This document shows, piece by piece, positions 25,100 to 36,000 of a DNA stretch of 64,000 nucleotides. The stretch lies in NCBI GenBank assembly GCA_900539775.1, contig UQDL01000001.1:332929-396928 (forward strand). Reading direction: 5' to 3'. The stretch's first letter is position 1, and every line of letters begins with the position of its first letter. A model generated the notes under the pieces. That model searched no databases and was not told the DNA's origin. It saw only the letters and a program-made list of their open reading frames with translations. Origin of the DNA: an uncultured Anaerotruncus sp. GTDB lineage: Bacteria > Bacillota > Clostridia > Oscillospirales > Acutalibacteraceae. A program made the translations under genes and the position numbers.

Positions 25100-26782
25100 T
25101 TATTGCGCCGAGTCTTCTTCGCTGTTGCTTGGCTGCGGTGCAAAATCATTTTTTGCATCGGTGGTTGCATTTTCTGCATCCTGTTTTGCGTCGGTGCTTG
25201 CAGCGTCTGCATCCGGCTTTGCGTCGGCGGCAGCTTCGGCGCCTGCCGTGTTAAATGTGCCTGTGCCGAAAACGCCTGACTGCATAAACGGCATTGCATC
25301 TTCCGGAATGTCCGCCGTCTGTGCCGTTTGTGAGGAAATATCCTTCGGCTCGGTTGGCTCCGTGGGTTCGGTTGGCTCAATAAATGCCTCCGTCGGCTCC
25401 AACGGCTCTTCCATTTCGCTGAAAAGCGGCGTTTGCGGCTCTTCAGGCTCCGTAATCGTGATTTGCGGTGCTTGCTGCTTCGGCTCCTCCGGCATATCGG
25501 GCGGATTTACCGTGTCGTTAGTAAGCGGCGCATAAATGTCCTTCGGCTTTTCGGGATCCTGCGGCTGCGGGATATTCGGTGTAAAATAAGCCGGCTGAGG
25601 TTGCTGCATCATTTGCTGCGGAGTGTAATACGTCGGCGCATATGCGGCATATGCCTGCGGCGCCGGCGAAACGGGTGCCTGCGGTGCATAATAGCCCGGT
25701 GCGGTCTGCTGATTAACCTGCCCTTGCTGCGGCTGAGGCGCCGTGTATGTTCCGCTTTGCGGCTGCTGCGGCGTGCCGAAATCCTGCGGAGGCTGTGTAT
25801 ATCCGTAATTTACGCCCTGTTGATTTGGGGATTGGTACGGCTGCCCCGGCTGATACTGTGCAGCCTGCGGCTGATATTGCGTGCCGTAAAACGGGCCGCT
25901 CTGAGCCGCATATTTTGCTGCTCTTTGAGCATCGGAAAGGAAATCGTCCTCCGTAACAACTCCAAACTGAATTGCACGGTTTTTAAAGTTTTCATAATAA
26001 AGCGCCCGTGTTGTGCTTACATAAGGAATAACATAGATAAGCGGGAAAACCGCAATGCAAAGTAAGTACCACGGAATAAAGCTTAAATCAAGCGCGAAAA
26101 GCTCGCTGCGGTGGCCTTTTACTATTTTTTTGCTTAGCTTGATTGCCTGCATTGGCGAAAGCTCGGGGTATTCACAAATCAGCTGATATGTAAAATATGA
26201 ACTGTAATAGAATATGATTCCCGGAATTATAAACAGCACCGAGAGCAGATCAATAAGCAGGCCTTGCAAAAATGCCGCACCCAGCTTTTTGCCGTAATTG
26301 TCAAATGCTTCTTTGTATGTAACTTTTATTCCCTCGCCAAGCTCGTACTCCTTGCCGTTTACAAATTTAACATAATACCAACTCAGTGAAACCAAAAGCG
26401 GTAATAACAAAATCCGAGCGATCGCAAGCGGATAGGAAACCACGCTCCATGTGCTTGATGCGGTTTTTTGCGGCGCGGAAATAAGCGTTTTTTCGGGTGC
26501 GGAATTTGCCGCCGTGCCGAAATTTTCAAAATCGCTTGCGGAATTGCCGCTGCCGTCAAAATCTTTAAAATAATTTTTGTCGCTTGAATTGCCGTTGTCG
26601 GAAAAAGAATAATCGCTTCCGTTGAATATATCGTTTGAGGAGGTGGATGTAATCGAAAAAGATAATCCGCCAATTGCCATGATGGCAATCGAAACCACAA
26701 ATGATGTAATAAACAGCTTCATAACCTTATCTTTGATAAGCGCTCTTGCCTGCTGTTTAATCAAGCCTCTGTCAAGATTCAT
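25100..26782 (-). CDS. DUF975 integral membrane protein with long low-complexity tail
   Basis: 560 residues. The start MNLDRGLIKQQARALIKDK is typical of DUF975. Hydrophobic helices lie at about 23-44, 115-137, 165-195 and 225-255, with a Ser/Asn/Asp-rich loop (45-105) after the first. The FKNRAIQFG stretch ends the membrane part at about 275. The last 280 residues are disordered: a Pro/Gln/Tyr-rich section, then TEPTEPTEPTEP and DAK-type repeats rich in Glu and Ala. DUF975 has no known function. The tail is much longer than in most members and would lie in the cytoplasm if the N-terminus does. Confidence 0.8.
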   Translation of the reverse strand: MNLDRGLIKQQARALIKDKVMKLFITSFVVSIAIMAIGGLSFSITSTSSNDIFNGSDYSFSDNGNSSDKNYFKDFDGSGNSASDFENFGTAANSAPEKTLISAPQKTASSTWSVVSYPLAIARILLLPLLVSLSWYYVKFVNGKEYELGEGIKVTYKEAFDNYGKKLGAAFLQGLLIDLLSVLFIIPGIIFYYSSYFTYQLICEYPELSPMQAIKLSKKIVKGHRSELFALDLSFIPWYLLCIAVFPLIYVIPYVSTTRALYYENFKNRAIQFGVVTEDDFLSDAQRAAKYAAQSGPFYGTQYQPQAAQYQPGQPYQSPNQQGVNYGYTQPPQDFGTPQQPQSGTYTAPQPQQGQVNQQTAPGYYAPQAPVSPAPQAYAAYAPTYYTPQQMMQQPQPAYFTPNIPQPQDPEKPKDIYAPLTNDTVNPPDMPEEPKQQAPQITITEPEEPQTPLFSEMEEPLEPTEAFIEPTEPTEPTEPKDISSQTAQTADIPEDAMPFMQSGVFGTGTFNTAGAEAAADAKPDADAASTDAKQDAENATTDAKNDFAPQPSNSEEDSAQ

Positions 26783-26860
26783 AAAATCACAAGCCTTTCC
26801 GCCCTTTTATATTAGGCGCACAGAGGCGGGCGGTGCTGTGCGCCGTGAAAATTCAGTTTT

Positions 26861-28243
26861 TTAAAATTCGATTTTTTTCGCGATGAAGTCCTCAAGCTCG
26901 GTAATCGGGATTCTAACTTGTTCCATAGTGTCACGGTCACGAACTGTTACGCAACCGTCCTCTGCGGAATCAAAGTCATATGTTATGCAAAACGGAGTTC
27001 CTATTTCATCCTGTCTGCGATAGCGCTTGCCGATTGAGCCGGCATCATCAAAATCAATATTAAATTTCTTTGAAAGGTTGTCGTAAACCTCGCCTGCCTG
27101 CTCGCTGAGCTTTTTGGAAAGCGGAAGCACCGCTGCTTTAAACGGAGCAAGAGCCGGGTGGAAATGAAGCACGATTCTGGTGTCGTTTTTCTCCGGGTCG
27201 ATAACTTCTTCATCGTATGCCTCGGTAAGAAGCGCAAGGAAAAGTCTTTCAACGCCCAAAGACGGCTCAATAACATAGGGCACATATTTTTCGCCCGTTG
27301 TTTGGTCAAAATATTCAAGGTTTTTGCCGCTTGTTTTAATATGCTGCGAAAGGTCATAATCCGTTCTGTCTGCAACGCCCCAAAGCTCGCCCCAGCCAAA
27401 CGGGAAAAGATATTCAAAGTCTGTTGTGGCTTTTGAATAGAAGCAAAGCTCCTCGGGTGAATGGTCACGAAGGCGAAGGTTTTCGGGCTTCATGTTAAGA
27501 GAATAGAGCCAATCACGGCAGAAGCTGCGCCAGTAATCAAACCATTCAAGGTCTGTGCCCGGCTTGCAGAAGAATTCAAGCTCCATTTGCTCAAATTCAC
27601 GCACACGGAAAATAAATTTGCCCGGTGTAATCTCGTTTCTGAAGGATTTGCCAACCTGCGCAACGCCAAACGGAATTTTCTTTCTTGTTGTTCTTTGCAC
27701 ATTTGCGAAGTTTACGAAAATGCCCTGTGCCGTTTCGGGGCGAAGGTAAATCTCGTCTTTTGAATCTTCTGTAACGCCCTGAAATGTTTTAAACATAAGG
27801 TTGAACTGGCGAATGTCCGTAAAATTATGTGCGCCGCAGTTGGGGCAGGGAATGTTGTGCTCTTTGATATATGCGCTCATTTCCTCGTTGCTCCAGCCGG
27901 CAACATTTGTGCCGTCAAAGCTTTCGATAAGATCGTCTGCTCTGTGGCGTGTTTTGCATTCACAGCAGTCCATAAGCGGATCTGAAAATCCGCCGAGATG
28001 GCCTGATGCAACCCATGTTTGCGGGTTCATAAGAATTGCGGCGTCAAGGCCTACATTGTATTTGTTTTCCTGAATGAATTTCTTGCGCCAGGCAGCTTTG
28101 ATGTTTGTTTTAAGCTCAACGCCGAGCGGGCCGTAATCCCAAGTGTTTGCAAGGCCGCCGTATATTTCAGAGCCGGGATAAACAAAGCCCCTGCCCTTGC
28201 AAAGCGCAACAAGCGCTTCAAGTGATTTCTCTGTGTTTTTCAT
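26861..28243 (-). CDS. glyS: Glycyl-tRNA synthetase, homodimeric type
   Basis: Charges tRNA-Gly. 460 residues, the single-chain class II enzyme common in Firmicutes and eukaryotes rather than the two-subunit GlyQ/GlyS form. Class II motif 2 is at FRNEITPGKFIFRVREFEQM and motif 3 at the GVERLFLALL region. A cysteine ribbon (CCECKTRH and CPNCG) sits in the insertion. The ATG at 28243 has GGAGG; the longer reading starts on that site. No T-box is seen in front of it. Confidence 0.97.
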   Translation of the reverse strand: MKNTEKSLEALVALCKGRGFVYPGSEIYGGLANTWDYGPLGVELKTNIKAAWRKKFIQENKYNVGLDAAILMNPQTWVASGHLGGFSDPLMDCCECKTRHRADDLIESFDGTNVAGWSNEEMSAYIKEHNIPCPNCGAHNFTDIRQFNLMFKTFQGVTEDSKDEIYLRPETAQGIFVNFANVQRTTRKKIPFGVAQVGKSFRNEITPGKFIFRVREFEQMELEFFCKPGTDLEWFDYWRSFCRDWLYSLNMKPENLRLRDHSPEELCFYSKATTDFEYLFPFGWGELWGVADRTDYDLSQHIKTSGKNLEYFDQTTGEKYVPYVIEPSLGVERLFLALLTEAYDEEVIDPEKNDTRIVLHFHPALAPFKAAVLPLSKKLSEQAGEVYDNLSKKFNIDFDDAGSIGKRYRRQDEIGTPFCITYDFDSAEDGCVTVRDRDTMEQVRIPITELEDFIAKKIEF

Positions 28244-28285
28244 TGTTTTTTCCTCCATGATATTTGCTGAAAGTTATACACACTT

Positions 28286-28314
28286 ATAATACCATATAAT
28301 GCAAAATTATACAA
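28286..28314 (-). promoter_or_regulatory. Promoter for glyS
   Basis: On the minus strand TTGTAT, a 17-base spacer ending in TGG, TATTAT. Leader of about 35 bases, too short for a T-box. Confidence 0.65.
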
Positions 28315-28361
28315 TAAATATTTAATGCATATTTTTTGCACCCTGTTTTTCGGCAAAAAAC

Positions 28362-28404
28362 CGTAAAAAAGCACCGCAGGCGCTGTTGCCTGCGGTGCTT
28401 TTGC
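28362..28404 (-). terminator. Terminator of secA
   Basis: GCACCGCAGGC pairs with GCCTGCGGTGC around AACAGC, followed by TTTTTTAC on the minus strand. Confidence 0.92.
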
Positions 28405-28414
28405 AGTTTAAAAA

Positions 28415-31168
28415 TTATTTATTTTGCTGAGCAAGCTTTTCGGGTGATCCGCAGCATTTTTTGTATTTTTTGCCGCTGCCGCACGGGCACGGATCGTTGG
28501 GGCCGATTTTTTTGCCTTTTCTTACGGGCTCCTGCTTAACCGAATCGTCGCTGCCGGAGGTGGCAGTAACCTTTGCAACTGCCTTGCGCTCAACATCTTC
28601 TCTGCGTCTTACAACCGTTGTGAACATCATCTGAACGGTGTTTTCGCGAATAGCGGCAGTCATCTCGTCAAACATATCATAGGATTCCATTCTGAATGCA
28701 ACAACGGGATCTTGCTGAGCATATGAACGAAGATGGATGCCCTCTTTAAGATCCTCCATGGCATCAATGTGATCCATCCAAAGGGAGTCAACATTGTGCA
28801 GCAGGATTTTTCTTGAAAGATCCTTGTAGATTTCTTCTCCGAAAAGCTCTCTTCTTTCGTTAAGCTTCTTTCTGCCGGTTTCTTTAAGCAGCTCAACAAT
28901 TTCATCAAAGCTCATATCGTCAAGCTTTGCAATTTCTTCATCGTTAAGAAGCCAGCCTCTGTATTTCTCTTTAAGGCCGCTGAGATTCCAATCTGCCTTA
29001 TTTGCGTCTTTAGCGCAATAAACAGGCACATTGGCGTCAATGCTTGAATCAAGCATATCAATGATTTTGTCGGAAAGGTCCATTCCGTCAAGCACCATGT
29101 CACGCTGCTTATAAATAAGCTCACGCTGGCGGTTCATAACATCGTCATATTGCAGGGTTTGCTTTCTGATGGCAAAGTTTCTGCCCTCAACCTTCTTTTG
29201 TGAGGATTCAACGGTGTTGGAAATCATTCTGCTTTCAATCGGCATATCCTCATCAACATTAAGCCTTGCCAAAACGGCTTTCATTCTGTCGCCGCCGAAA
29301 AGGCGCATAAGGTCATCTTCCGTTGAAAGGAAAAATTGCGATTTGCCCGGGTCGCCCTGTCGGCCGGCACGGCCTCTGAGCTGATTGTCTATTCGGCGTG
29401 AATCGTGGCGCTCGGTGCCCAAAATGAACAAGCCGCCCGCTTCACGAACCTTGTCTGCTTCGTCCTTGATTTGCTCTTTGTATTTCTTTTCAAGCTCTTG
29501 GAATTTGGCTCTTGCTTCAAGAATTTCTTCATCATCCGTTTCCGCAAAGCCCTTTGCCTCTGCAATAAGCTCTTCTGGGTATTGCAGCTTTTTCATCTCT
29601 GCTGTTGCAAGAAATTCTGCGTTACCGCCAAGCATAATGTCGGTTCCGCGTCCTGCCATGTTGGTGGCAATTGTAACGGCACCGAGCTTGCCTGCCTGCG
29701 CAATGATTTCAGCCTCACGCTCGTGGTTTTTTGCGTTGAGCACATTGTGGGGAATTCTTTCCTTTTTAAGCATTTTGGAAAGAATTTCGCTCTTTTCAAT
29801 GCTGATTGTGCCAACAAGAATCGGCTGGTTGTTTTCGTGCGTTTCCTTGATTTGCTCAATTATGTGCTTGTATTTGGCTTTTTCCGTTTGGAAAATAACA
29901 TCGGGTAAATCCTTGCGGGCAAGCGGTTTGTTTGTTGGAATTTCAACAACATCAAGCTTGTAAATCTCGCTGAATTCCTGTGATTCGGTGGATGCGGTAC
30001 CCGTCATACCCGAAAGCTTTGAGTAAAGGCGGAAATAGTTTTGGAAGGTGATGGTTGCAAGCGTTTTGCTTTCGTGCTCAACCTTAACTCCCTCTTTTGC
30101 CTCAATGGCTTGGTGCAGGCCGTCATTATACCGCCTGCCAAGCATTATACGGCCCGTGAATTCGTCAACAATAAGCACCTGGCCGTCTTTAACAACATAA
30201 TCAATATCTCTGCGCATAACGCCGAGTGCTTTGATTGCTTGGTTGATATGGTGAAGCAAGGTGGTGTTTTCCATATCCATCAGGTTTTTAACGCCGAAAT
30301 ATTCCTCCGCCTTTTTAACACCTCTTTGAGTAAGCGTTGCCGTGCGGGCTTTTTCATCAACAACATAATCGCCGTCATATGTGTCTTCAGTGTCCTGCTT
30401 TTCGTCCATTTGGGCAACCTTATCCATTTTAAGGGTGATTGCAAAATCGTTTGCTCTGCGGTAAAGGTCTGTTGATTGATCGCCTCTGCCGCTGATGATA
30501 AGCGGAGTTCTTGCCTCATCGATAAGGATTGAGTCAACCTCGTCCACAATAGCAAAATTATGGCCTCTTTGTACCTTTTGCTCTTTATAGAGCACCATAT
30601 TGTCTCTAAGGTAATCAAAGCCCATTTCGTTGTTTGTGCCGTAGGTAATATCGCAGTTGTATGCCTCTTGGCGCTGTGAATTTGTTTTTTCGTGAATGAT
30701 AAGGCCGGCGCTCAAGCCGAGAAAACGGTAAAGCTTGCCCATCCATTCGCAGTCACGCTTTGCAAGGTAATCGTTAACGGTAACTATGTGAACGCCCTTG
30801 CCCTCAAGCGCATTAAGATATGCAGGCAGGGTTGCCACAAGGGTTTTACCTTCACCTGTTTTCATTTCCGCAATTCTGCCCTGGTGCAGAATGATGCCGC
30901 CGATTACCTGCACATAAAAGTGCTTCATTCCAAGCACTCTCCATGCGCCCTCTCGGCAAACTGCGAAAGCATCCGGCAAAATATCATCAAGCGTTTCGCC
31001 TGCTGCAAGCCTGTCTTTCAAAATCTGAGTTTGGGAAACAAGCTCTTTGTCGCTCATTTTGCCATATTTATCTTCAAGCGCCATAACCTTGTCTGCGGTT
31101 TTCTTTACTCGCTTAACTTCCTTTGCGGAATAGTCGCCGAAGATAGCAGTTAAAAATTTACTTGCCAT
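28415..31168 (-). CDS. secA: Preprotein translocase ATPase SecA
   Basis: Drives secreted proteins through SecYEG. 917 residues, full length. Walker A is MKTGEGKTLVATLPAY, Walker B is in IVDEVDSILIDEART, and the helicase motif GRAGRQGDPGKSQFFLS is intact. The C-terminal SecB/ribosome-binding zinc site CPCGSGKKYKKCCG is present. Good ribosome site; monocistronic, with its own terminator. Confidence 0.98.
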   Translation of the reverse strand: MASKFLTAIFGDYSAKEVKRVKKTADKVMALEDKYGKMSDKELVSQTQILKDRLAAGETLDDILPDAFAVCREGAWRVLGMKHFYVQVIGGIILHQGRIAEMKTGEGKTLVATLPAYLNALEGKGVHIVTVNDYLAKRDCEWMGKLYRFLGLSAGLIIHEKTNSQRQEAYNCDITYGTNNEMGFDYLRDNMVLYKEQKVQRGHNFAIVDEVDSILIDEARTPLIISGRGDQSTDLYRRANDFAITLKMDKVAQMDEKQDTEDTYDGDYVVDEKARTATLTQRGVKKAEEYFGVKNLMDMENTTLLHHINQAIKALGVMRRDIDYVVKDGQVLIVDEFTGRIMLGRRYNDGLHQAIEAKEGVKVEHESKTLATITFQNYFRLYSKLSGMTGTASTESQEFSEIYKLDVVEIPTNKPLARKDLPDVIFQTEKAKYKHIIEQIKETHENNQPILVGTISIEKSEILSKMLKKERIPHNVLNAKNHEREAEIIAQAGKLGAVTIATNMAGRGTDIMLGGNAEFLATAEMKKLQYPEELIAEAKGFAETDDEEILEARAKFQELEKKYKEQIKDEADKVREAGGLFILGTERHDSRRIDNQLRGRAGRQGDPGKSQFFLSTEDDLMRLFGGDRMKAVLARLNVDEDMPIESRMISNTVESSQKKVEGRNFAIRKQTLQYDDVMNRQRELIYKQRDMVLDGMDLSDKIIDMLDSSIDANVPVYCAKDANKADWNLSGLKEKYRGWLLNDEEIAKLDDMSFDEIVELLKETGRKKLNERRELFGEEIYKDLSRKILLHNVDSLWMDHIDAMEDLKEGIHLRSYAQQDPVVAFRMESYDMFDEMTAAIRENTVQMMFTTVVRRREDVERKAVAKVTATSGSDDSVKQEPVRKGKKIGPNDPCPCGSGKKYKKCCGSPEKLAQQNK

Positions 31169-31259
31169 TATTACACCTCTGTTGAGTTATAGTTATTTTT
31201 CAAACTTGTAAATAATTATTTTATCATAAAAGCGGTGCAAAGTCACGCTTTTTTTACAT

Positions 31260-31856
31260 TTATTCGGAAATAACGGATTTAATTGCTTTAAGAGCACCGC
31301 CGGAAACGGCGTTTTCCGCATCTTCGTCAAATCCAAGCACAAGGCAGCCCTTGCCCTGCGAAACGGAAAGCGTTATCGTTTGCTCGCCGCTTTGCATATC
31401 GGCGGCGGAAATTTTATCCGTCAGCTTTTTCAAATTGGTGTCAAGCCAGCTGTCCTTGCTCAGGTTTCCAAGCAGCTGCACGGTGCTGTATTTGCTTAAA
31501 AGCTCCTTTGTGTAAGCCGATGCGGGCTCGTATAAATCCTTGTTTTTAACGGAAACGGTAACGGTTTTTGCCTCCGTGTCAATCGCCTTTATTTCATAGG
31601 TTAAATTCTCAAAAATCGCCTTCCCCAAATCGGAAAATTGAGTGTGCGATTCCGCATAAGACATGATTACGGAAAGAGTTGAGGAATCAACATATTTTTG
31701 AAGCTTTTCCGTGTCAAAATCAATAAGCGCCGCAAAGGCCGTGTCTGTTGTTTTTCTTATGTTTTCCTCGGTAAGCTTTGCGCTTGTTGCCGAGCAGGAG
31801 CAAAGGGTGGCTCCCAAAAATATTATGCAAAGTATTGCCGCAATTGCTTTTTTCAC
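31260..31856 (-). CDS. Small lipoprotein of unknown function
   Basis: 198 residues with a lipoprotein signal peptide (MKKAIAAILCIIFLG) and lipobox TLCSC, cysteine at about residue 20. The mature part is an alpha/beta protein with alternating acidic helices and TVSVKNKDLYE-type strands, as in DUF4878/DUF5105-like extracellular NTF2 folds; that resemblance is weak. Sits upstream of secA, separated by 91 bases; any functional tie is unproven. Confidence 0.78.
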   Translation of the reverse strand: MKKAIAAILCIIFLGATLCSCSATSAKLTEENIRKTTDTAFAALIDFDTEKLQKYVDSSTLSVIMSYAESHTQFSDLGKAIFENLTYEIKAIDTEAKTVTVSVKNKDLYEPASAYTKELLSKYSTVQLLGNLSKDSWLDTNLKKLTDKISAADMQSGEQTITLSVSQGKGCLVLGFDEDAENAVSGGALKAIKSVISE

Positions 31857-31869
31857 AATTATCTGCCGC

Positions 31870-32133
31870 CTTTCCGCCGAATAAATTCATATTTCTTAAT
31901 TTTGTTTTTAGCTCTTTTTAATCGGCATTTAGTATTATATATAACTGCTGCCGAATTTTCAACACTCGGGCGGAAATGTTAATAAAAGATTCGCTTTTTG
32001 CTTCTTCTTAATTCCCGAAAGCGCCGTTTGCAGAAATCCGAGGCTGAAATGCGGCTTGGCAAAGGGTGCAAAATGCGAAATTTTTGCCCGGCGCCGCAAA
32101 AGTATCAAAAGTATTAAAATCTTAAGATATAAA
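31870..32133. other. Intergenic region without recognised features
   Basis: Between the lipoprotein gene and the promoter at 32134. I see no gene or strong hairpin. The divergent promoter of the lipoprotein gene should lie in the AT-rich part near 31900-31940. Confidence 0.5.
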
Positions 32134-32162
32134 TTGCATATCGTTTACACATATGGTATAAT
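32134..32162 (+). promoter_or_regulatory. Promoter for the sugar transferase operon
   Basis: TTGCAT, a 17-base spacer ending in TGG (extended -10), TATAAT. It implies an unusually long leader of about 210 bases before the called start codon. Confidence 0.72.
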
Positions 32163-32378
32163 TGGGAAAAATTATGTGCATATGTGGGATATTGCGCCGT
32201 TTTTTGCCGATTATGCTCGTTAAAAAGCAAAAAAGCAAGCTCCGGTAAAACGTGTGTTTTTGTTAAAATCACGCTTTGCGCAATGTGCCTTGCAAACAAA
32301 ATTTCAAAGAAGAAAACAAAATTCCTGCAAAAGGGGGTATCACAAAAGGCAAGTTTCGCTTTGCGAAAAGCCGTTGTT

Positions 32379-32996
32379 ATGAAAGCGTTTTTAAAAAAAT
32401 GGTTTGCGCCCATCAAATTCAAGCGCCTTTTTGATATTGTTGCGTCGTTTTCGGCGCTCGTTATTCTTTCACCGCTGTTTCTTGTTATCTGTGTAATAAA
32501 TTTCTTTACGCCGGACACAAGCGTTTTCTTCAGCCACGAAAGAAGGGGCCGCAAGGGCAAGCCTTTCAAAATATATAAATTTCAAACAATGAAAAACAAC
32601 ACTCCAAACTGCGCAACGGGCGAGCTTGAAAATCCCGAACAGTATATAACGAAATTCGGCAAATTTTTGCGCAAAACAAGCCTTGATGAGCTGCCGCAGC
32701 TTTGGAATATCTTAAAGGGCGATATGAGCTTTGTGGGCCCACGCCCGCTTATCTCAAGCGAAATCAGAGCGCACAGAATGCGCCTTGAATACGGAGTTTA
32801 TCGTTTTCGCCCCGGGCTTACCGGCCTTGCGCAAATTAAGGGAAGAGACAGTATTTCACTTATGAAAAAAATGAAATATGATAAGCTTTATTGCGATAAT
32901 TGGAGCCTGAAGCTTGATTTTATAATTCTGCTGCAATCCTTTGGCGTTTGCATCAGGCAAGAGGGCTTCCACGAAGGCATTTATCACCGCAGATGA
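32379..32996 (+). CDS. Undecaprenyl-phosphate sugar phosphotransferase (initiating glycosyltransferase)
   Basis: Transfers a sugar-1-phosphate from a UDP-sugar onto undecaprenyl phosphate to start capsule, exopolysaccharide or glycoprotein glycan synthesis. About 205 residues, the short monotopic form. A membrane helix at about 18-42 precedes HERRGRKGKPFKIYKFQTMK, then KTSLDELPQLWNILKGDMS and FVGPRP, all signatures of this family. The start is uncertain: the ATG at 32379 has no good ribosome site, and a hairpin (GGCAAGTTTCGC/GCGAAAAGCC) lies just upstream. A GH2 gene follows 43 bases later. Confidence 0.87.
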   Translation: MKAFLKKWFAPIKFKRLFDIVASFSALVILSPLFLVICVINFFTPDTSVFFSHERRGRKGKPFKIYKFQTMKNNTPNCATGELENPEQYITKFGKFLRKTSLDELPQLWNILKGDMSFVGPRPLISSEIRAHRMRLEYGVYRFRPGLTGLAQIKGRDSISLMKKMKYDKLYCDNWSLKLDFIILLQSFGVCIRQEGFHEGIYHRR

Positions 32997-33039
32997 TGCC
33001 TTGCCAAAAATCGGCGCCTGCCGAAACGGAGATGTGATT

Positions 33040-36000
33040 ATGGAAAGAAATTTTATAGACGGTTATATGGAATGGCAATCCGATCCGGAAATAACGGGGG
33101 TTAATAAGCTGCCGCCGCACGCCGATCTTATGCCTTATTCCGATTTTGAGGAGGCAAAGAAATGCAACCGCCTTGAATCATCCTGCTGCCGTCTTTTAAA
33201 CGGAAAATGGAAATTTAAGCTCTATAAAAATTATGCTTACAGGCCAACCGATTTTGCTCAGCCGCATTATGATGCCCATAATTGGGACAGTATTATCGTG
33301 CCCGGTTCCTGGACTATGCAGGGCTATGATCAAAATCAGTATTGCAATGTGCGCTATCCTTGGGAGGGGCATGAGGATATTTGCCCTCCGAATGCACCCA
33401 CAAAATATAATCCCGTAGGCTGCTATCTTAAGAAAATCCATATCAACAGTTCCGTGCTTTCAAAAAGAGTTGTTATTTGCTTTGAAGGTGTTGAATCTGC
33501 TTTCTATCTCTATGTAAACGGCGAAAAGGTTGGCTATTCCGAATCAACCTTTAACCGCAGCGAATTTGATATTTCCCGCTATCTTGTTGAGGGCTCAAAT
33601 GTTATCGGCGTTGAGGTTTATCGCTGGTGCACCGGCAGCTGGCTCGAATGCCAGGATATGTGGCGCATGGCGGGAATTTTCAGGGATGTTTATATCTACA
33701 CAACAGAGCGTGAATATATCAGGGATTACACAATCAATGCCGTGCCGAGCGAAACCTTGGCAGACGGCTATTTTGATGCCGTTGTCAAAACAAACGGCGC
33801 TTATGAAGGGCTTTCGATTGATTTAAGCATTCTTGATGAAAACGGCGAAACCGTTGCAATAGACAGCCGTTATGCAAATGAGGATAATGTTACCTCTCTT
33901 AAAGCAATCGTAACGGGCGCAAAACTTTGGAGCGCAGAATCCCCAAATCTTTACACGCTTGTAATCACTCTTAAAAACAACGGAATTCCAACCGAATATT
34001 TAAGCACGAAATTCGGCTTCAGAAAGGTTGAAATTAAAGACGGCATTATCAGATTAAACGGCGAAAGAATCGTCTTTAAGGGCACAAACCGCCACGAATT
34101 CGATTGCCGCCTCGGCAGGGTTATGACCGAGGAAACAATGCTTAAAGACATTATGCTTATGAAGCAAAACAACATCAATGCCGTGCGCACCTCTCATTAT
34201 CCTAATTGCGTGCGCTGGCTTGAGCTTTGCGATGAATACGGCATTTATGTTATTGATGAAAACAATATGGAAAGCCACGGCACAAATCGCTCTCGCATTC
34301 TCGGCTGCCCTCAAATTCCCGGCTCACGCCCCGAATGGGAAAGGGCTTGCATGGATCGCATAAAAGCGCTTTATAACAGAGATAAAAATTGCACCTGCGT
34401 TGTGTGCTGGAGCCTTGGCAATGAAAGCCTCGGCGGCGAAATTCCGAAAAAAATGTATAAATGGATTAAAGAGCAAGATCCGTCTCGCTTTGTTCATTTT
34501 GAATGTGCCGGCGATCCAAACGAAAAAACGCTTTCCGATGTGCAGTCGCATATGTATGCAAAGCCTTGGGATTGCGAAGAATATGCCGTAACGCAAAGAG
34601 ACGGCAGGCCGTATTTGCTTTGCGAATTCACCCATGCTATGGGCAATTCATGCGGCTCAACTCAGGAATATACTTATCTTTGGGATAAATACCCGTGCTT
34701 GCAGGGCGGCTTTGTTTGGGATTGGGTTGATCAGGCAATTATGACCTCCGATGAAAACGGCACGGAATATCTTGCTTACGGCGGCGATTTCGGCGATGAG
34801 CCTAACGACGGCCATTTTTGCGGAAACGGGCTTCTTTTTGCAGACCGCAAACCAACCCCCAAGCTTTATGAAATTAAAAAGCTTTATCAAAATGTTGATT
34901 TTAAAGCAATAGATGCCGAAAAAGGCGTTGTTGAAATTAAAAATAAATTCCTTTTCTCCGATTTAAGCGAATATGAGCTTTATTGGTGCCAGTGCTCGGA
35001 TAAGGGCGTGCTGCGTGAGGGCACGGTTGATCTAAGAATCAAGCCGGGCACCAAAGCGGTTGTTGATTTGGAATTAAACAGAATAACAAACACGGAATGC
35101 TATCTTAATCTTGCTCTTCGCACCAAAGAGGATAATTCTTGGAGCAAGGCGGGGCATATTGTTGCCGAGGAACAGTTTGTTATAAACGAATTTGAAAACA
35201 CATATGATGAATTGGAGCCCGGCGAGGAGCTTGTGGTTGCAGATACATATGGCTCGCTTCGTATTTTCACGGAGGATATAAATATTCGCTTTGAAAGGCG
35301 AGAGCGCAATCAGCTTTATTCCGTTAAGGTTGGCGGTGAGGAACTGCTTGCCGCACCCGTTCGCCTCAATTTCTGGCGCGCGCTTACGGATAACGACAGG
35401 GGAAGCAGGGCCGGCTCAAGGCTCGGCTGCTGGCGTGATGCCGGCAATGCTCCCGGAATTTACAACAACACAAAATTCTCAATAGAGGGTTATAAAATTC
35501 TTGAAAACGGCAAAAAGGTTATTGTAACCTGCGGCGCCGTTATCTGCACTCAGCCCGAATCAAGAGCCGTTATGGTTTACACAATCACTTCAAACGGCAT
35601 AGAGGTTGATATGCAGTTTAAGGCGGGCGAGGGGCTTCCGGAAATTCCGGAGGTTTCAATGCTGTTTGAGCTGCCGGGCGATTTTGAAAACGTAACTTAT
35701 CTCGGTGCCGGCCCGTTTGAAAATTATATAGACAGAAAATGCGCTGCAAAAATCGGGCTTTACACAGACAGTGTTTCAAATATGTATACCGATTATTTAA
35801 AGCCGCAGGAGTGCGGAAACCGCACGGGTGTGCGCTATGCAACGCTTGTGGGCAACAAAAAGGCAATCACATTCATTGCAGAGCCCGTTATGGAATTTAA
35901 CGCAAGCCGCTATTTGCCGATGCAGCTTGAAAACGCTTGGCACAAAAAAGAATTGCCGCAAAGCGATAAAACCGTTGTGCGTGTTATTGCCCGCCAGCAG

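Noticed and set aside
25320..25400. Short tandem repeats as a possible CRISPR or regulatory repeat
   Set aside because: They are codon repeats encoding TEP units inside the DUF975 tail; no spacers.
28244..28361. Possible T-box for glyS
   Set aside because: The predicted leader is only about 35 bases and the GGTGGTACC core is absent.
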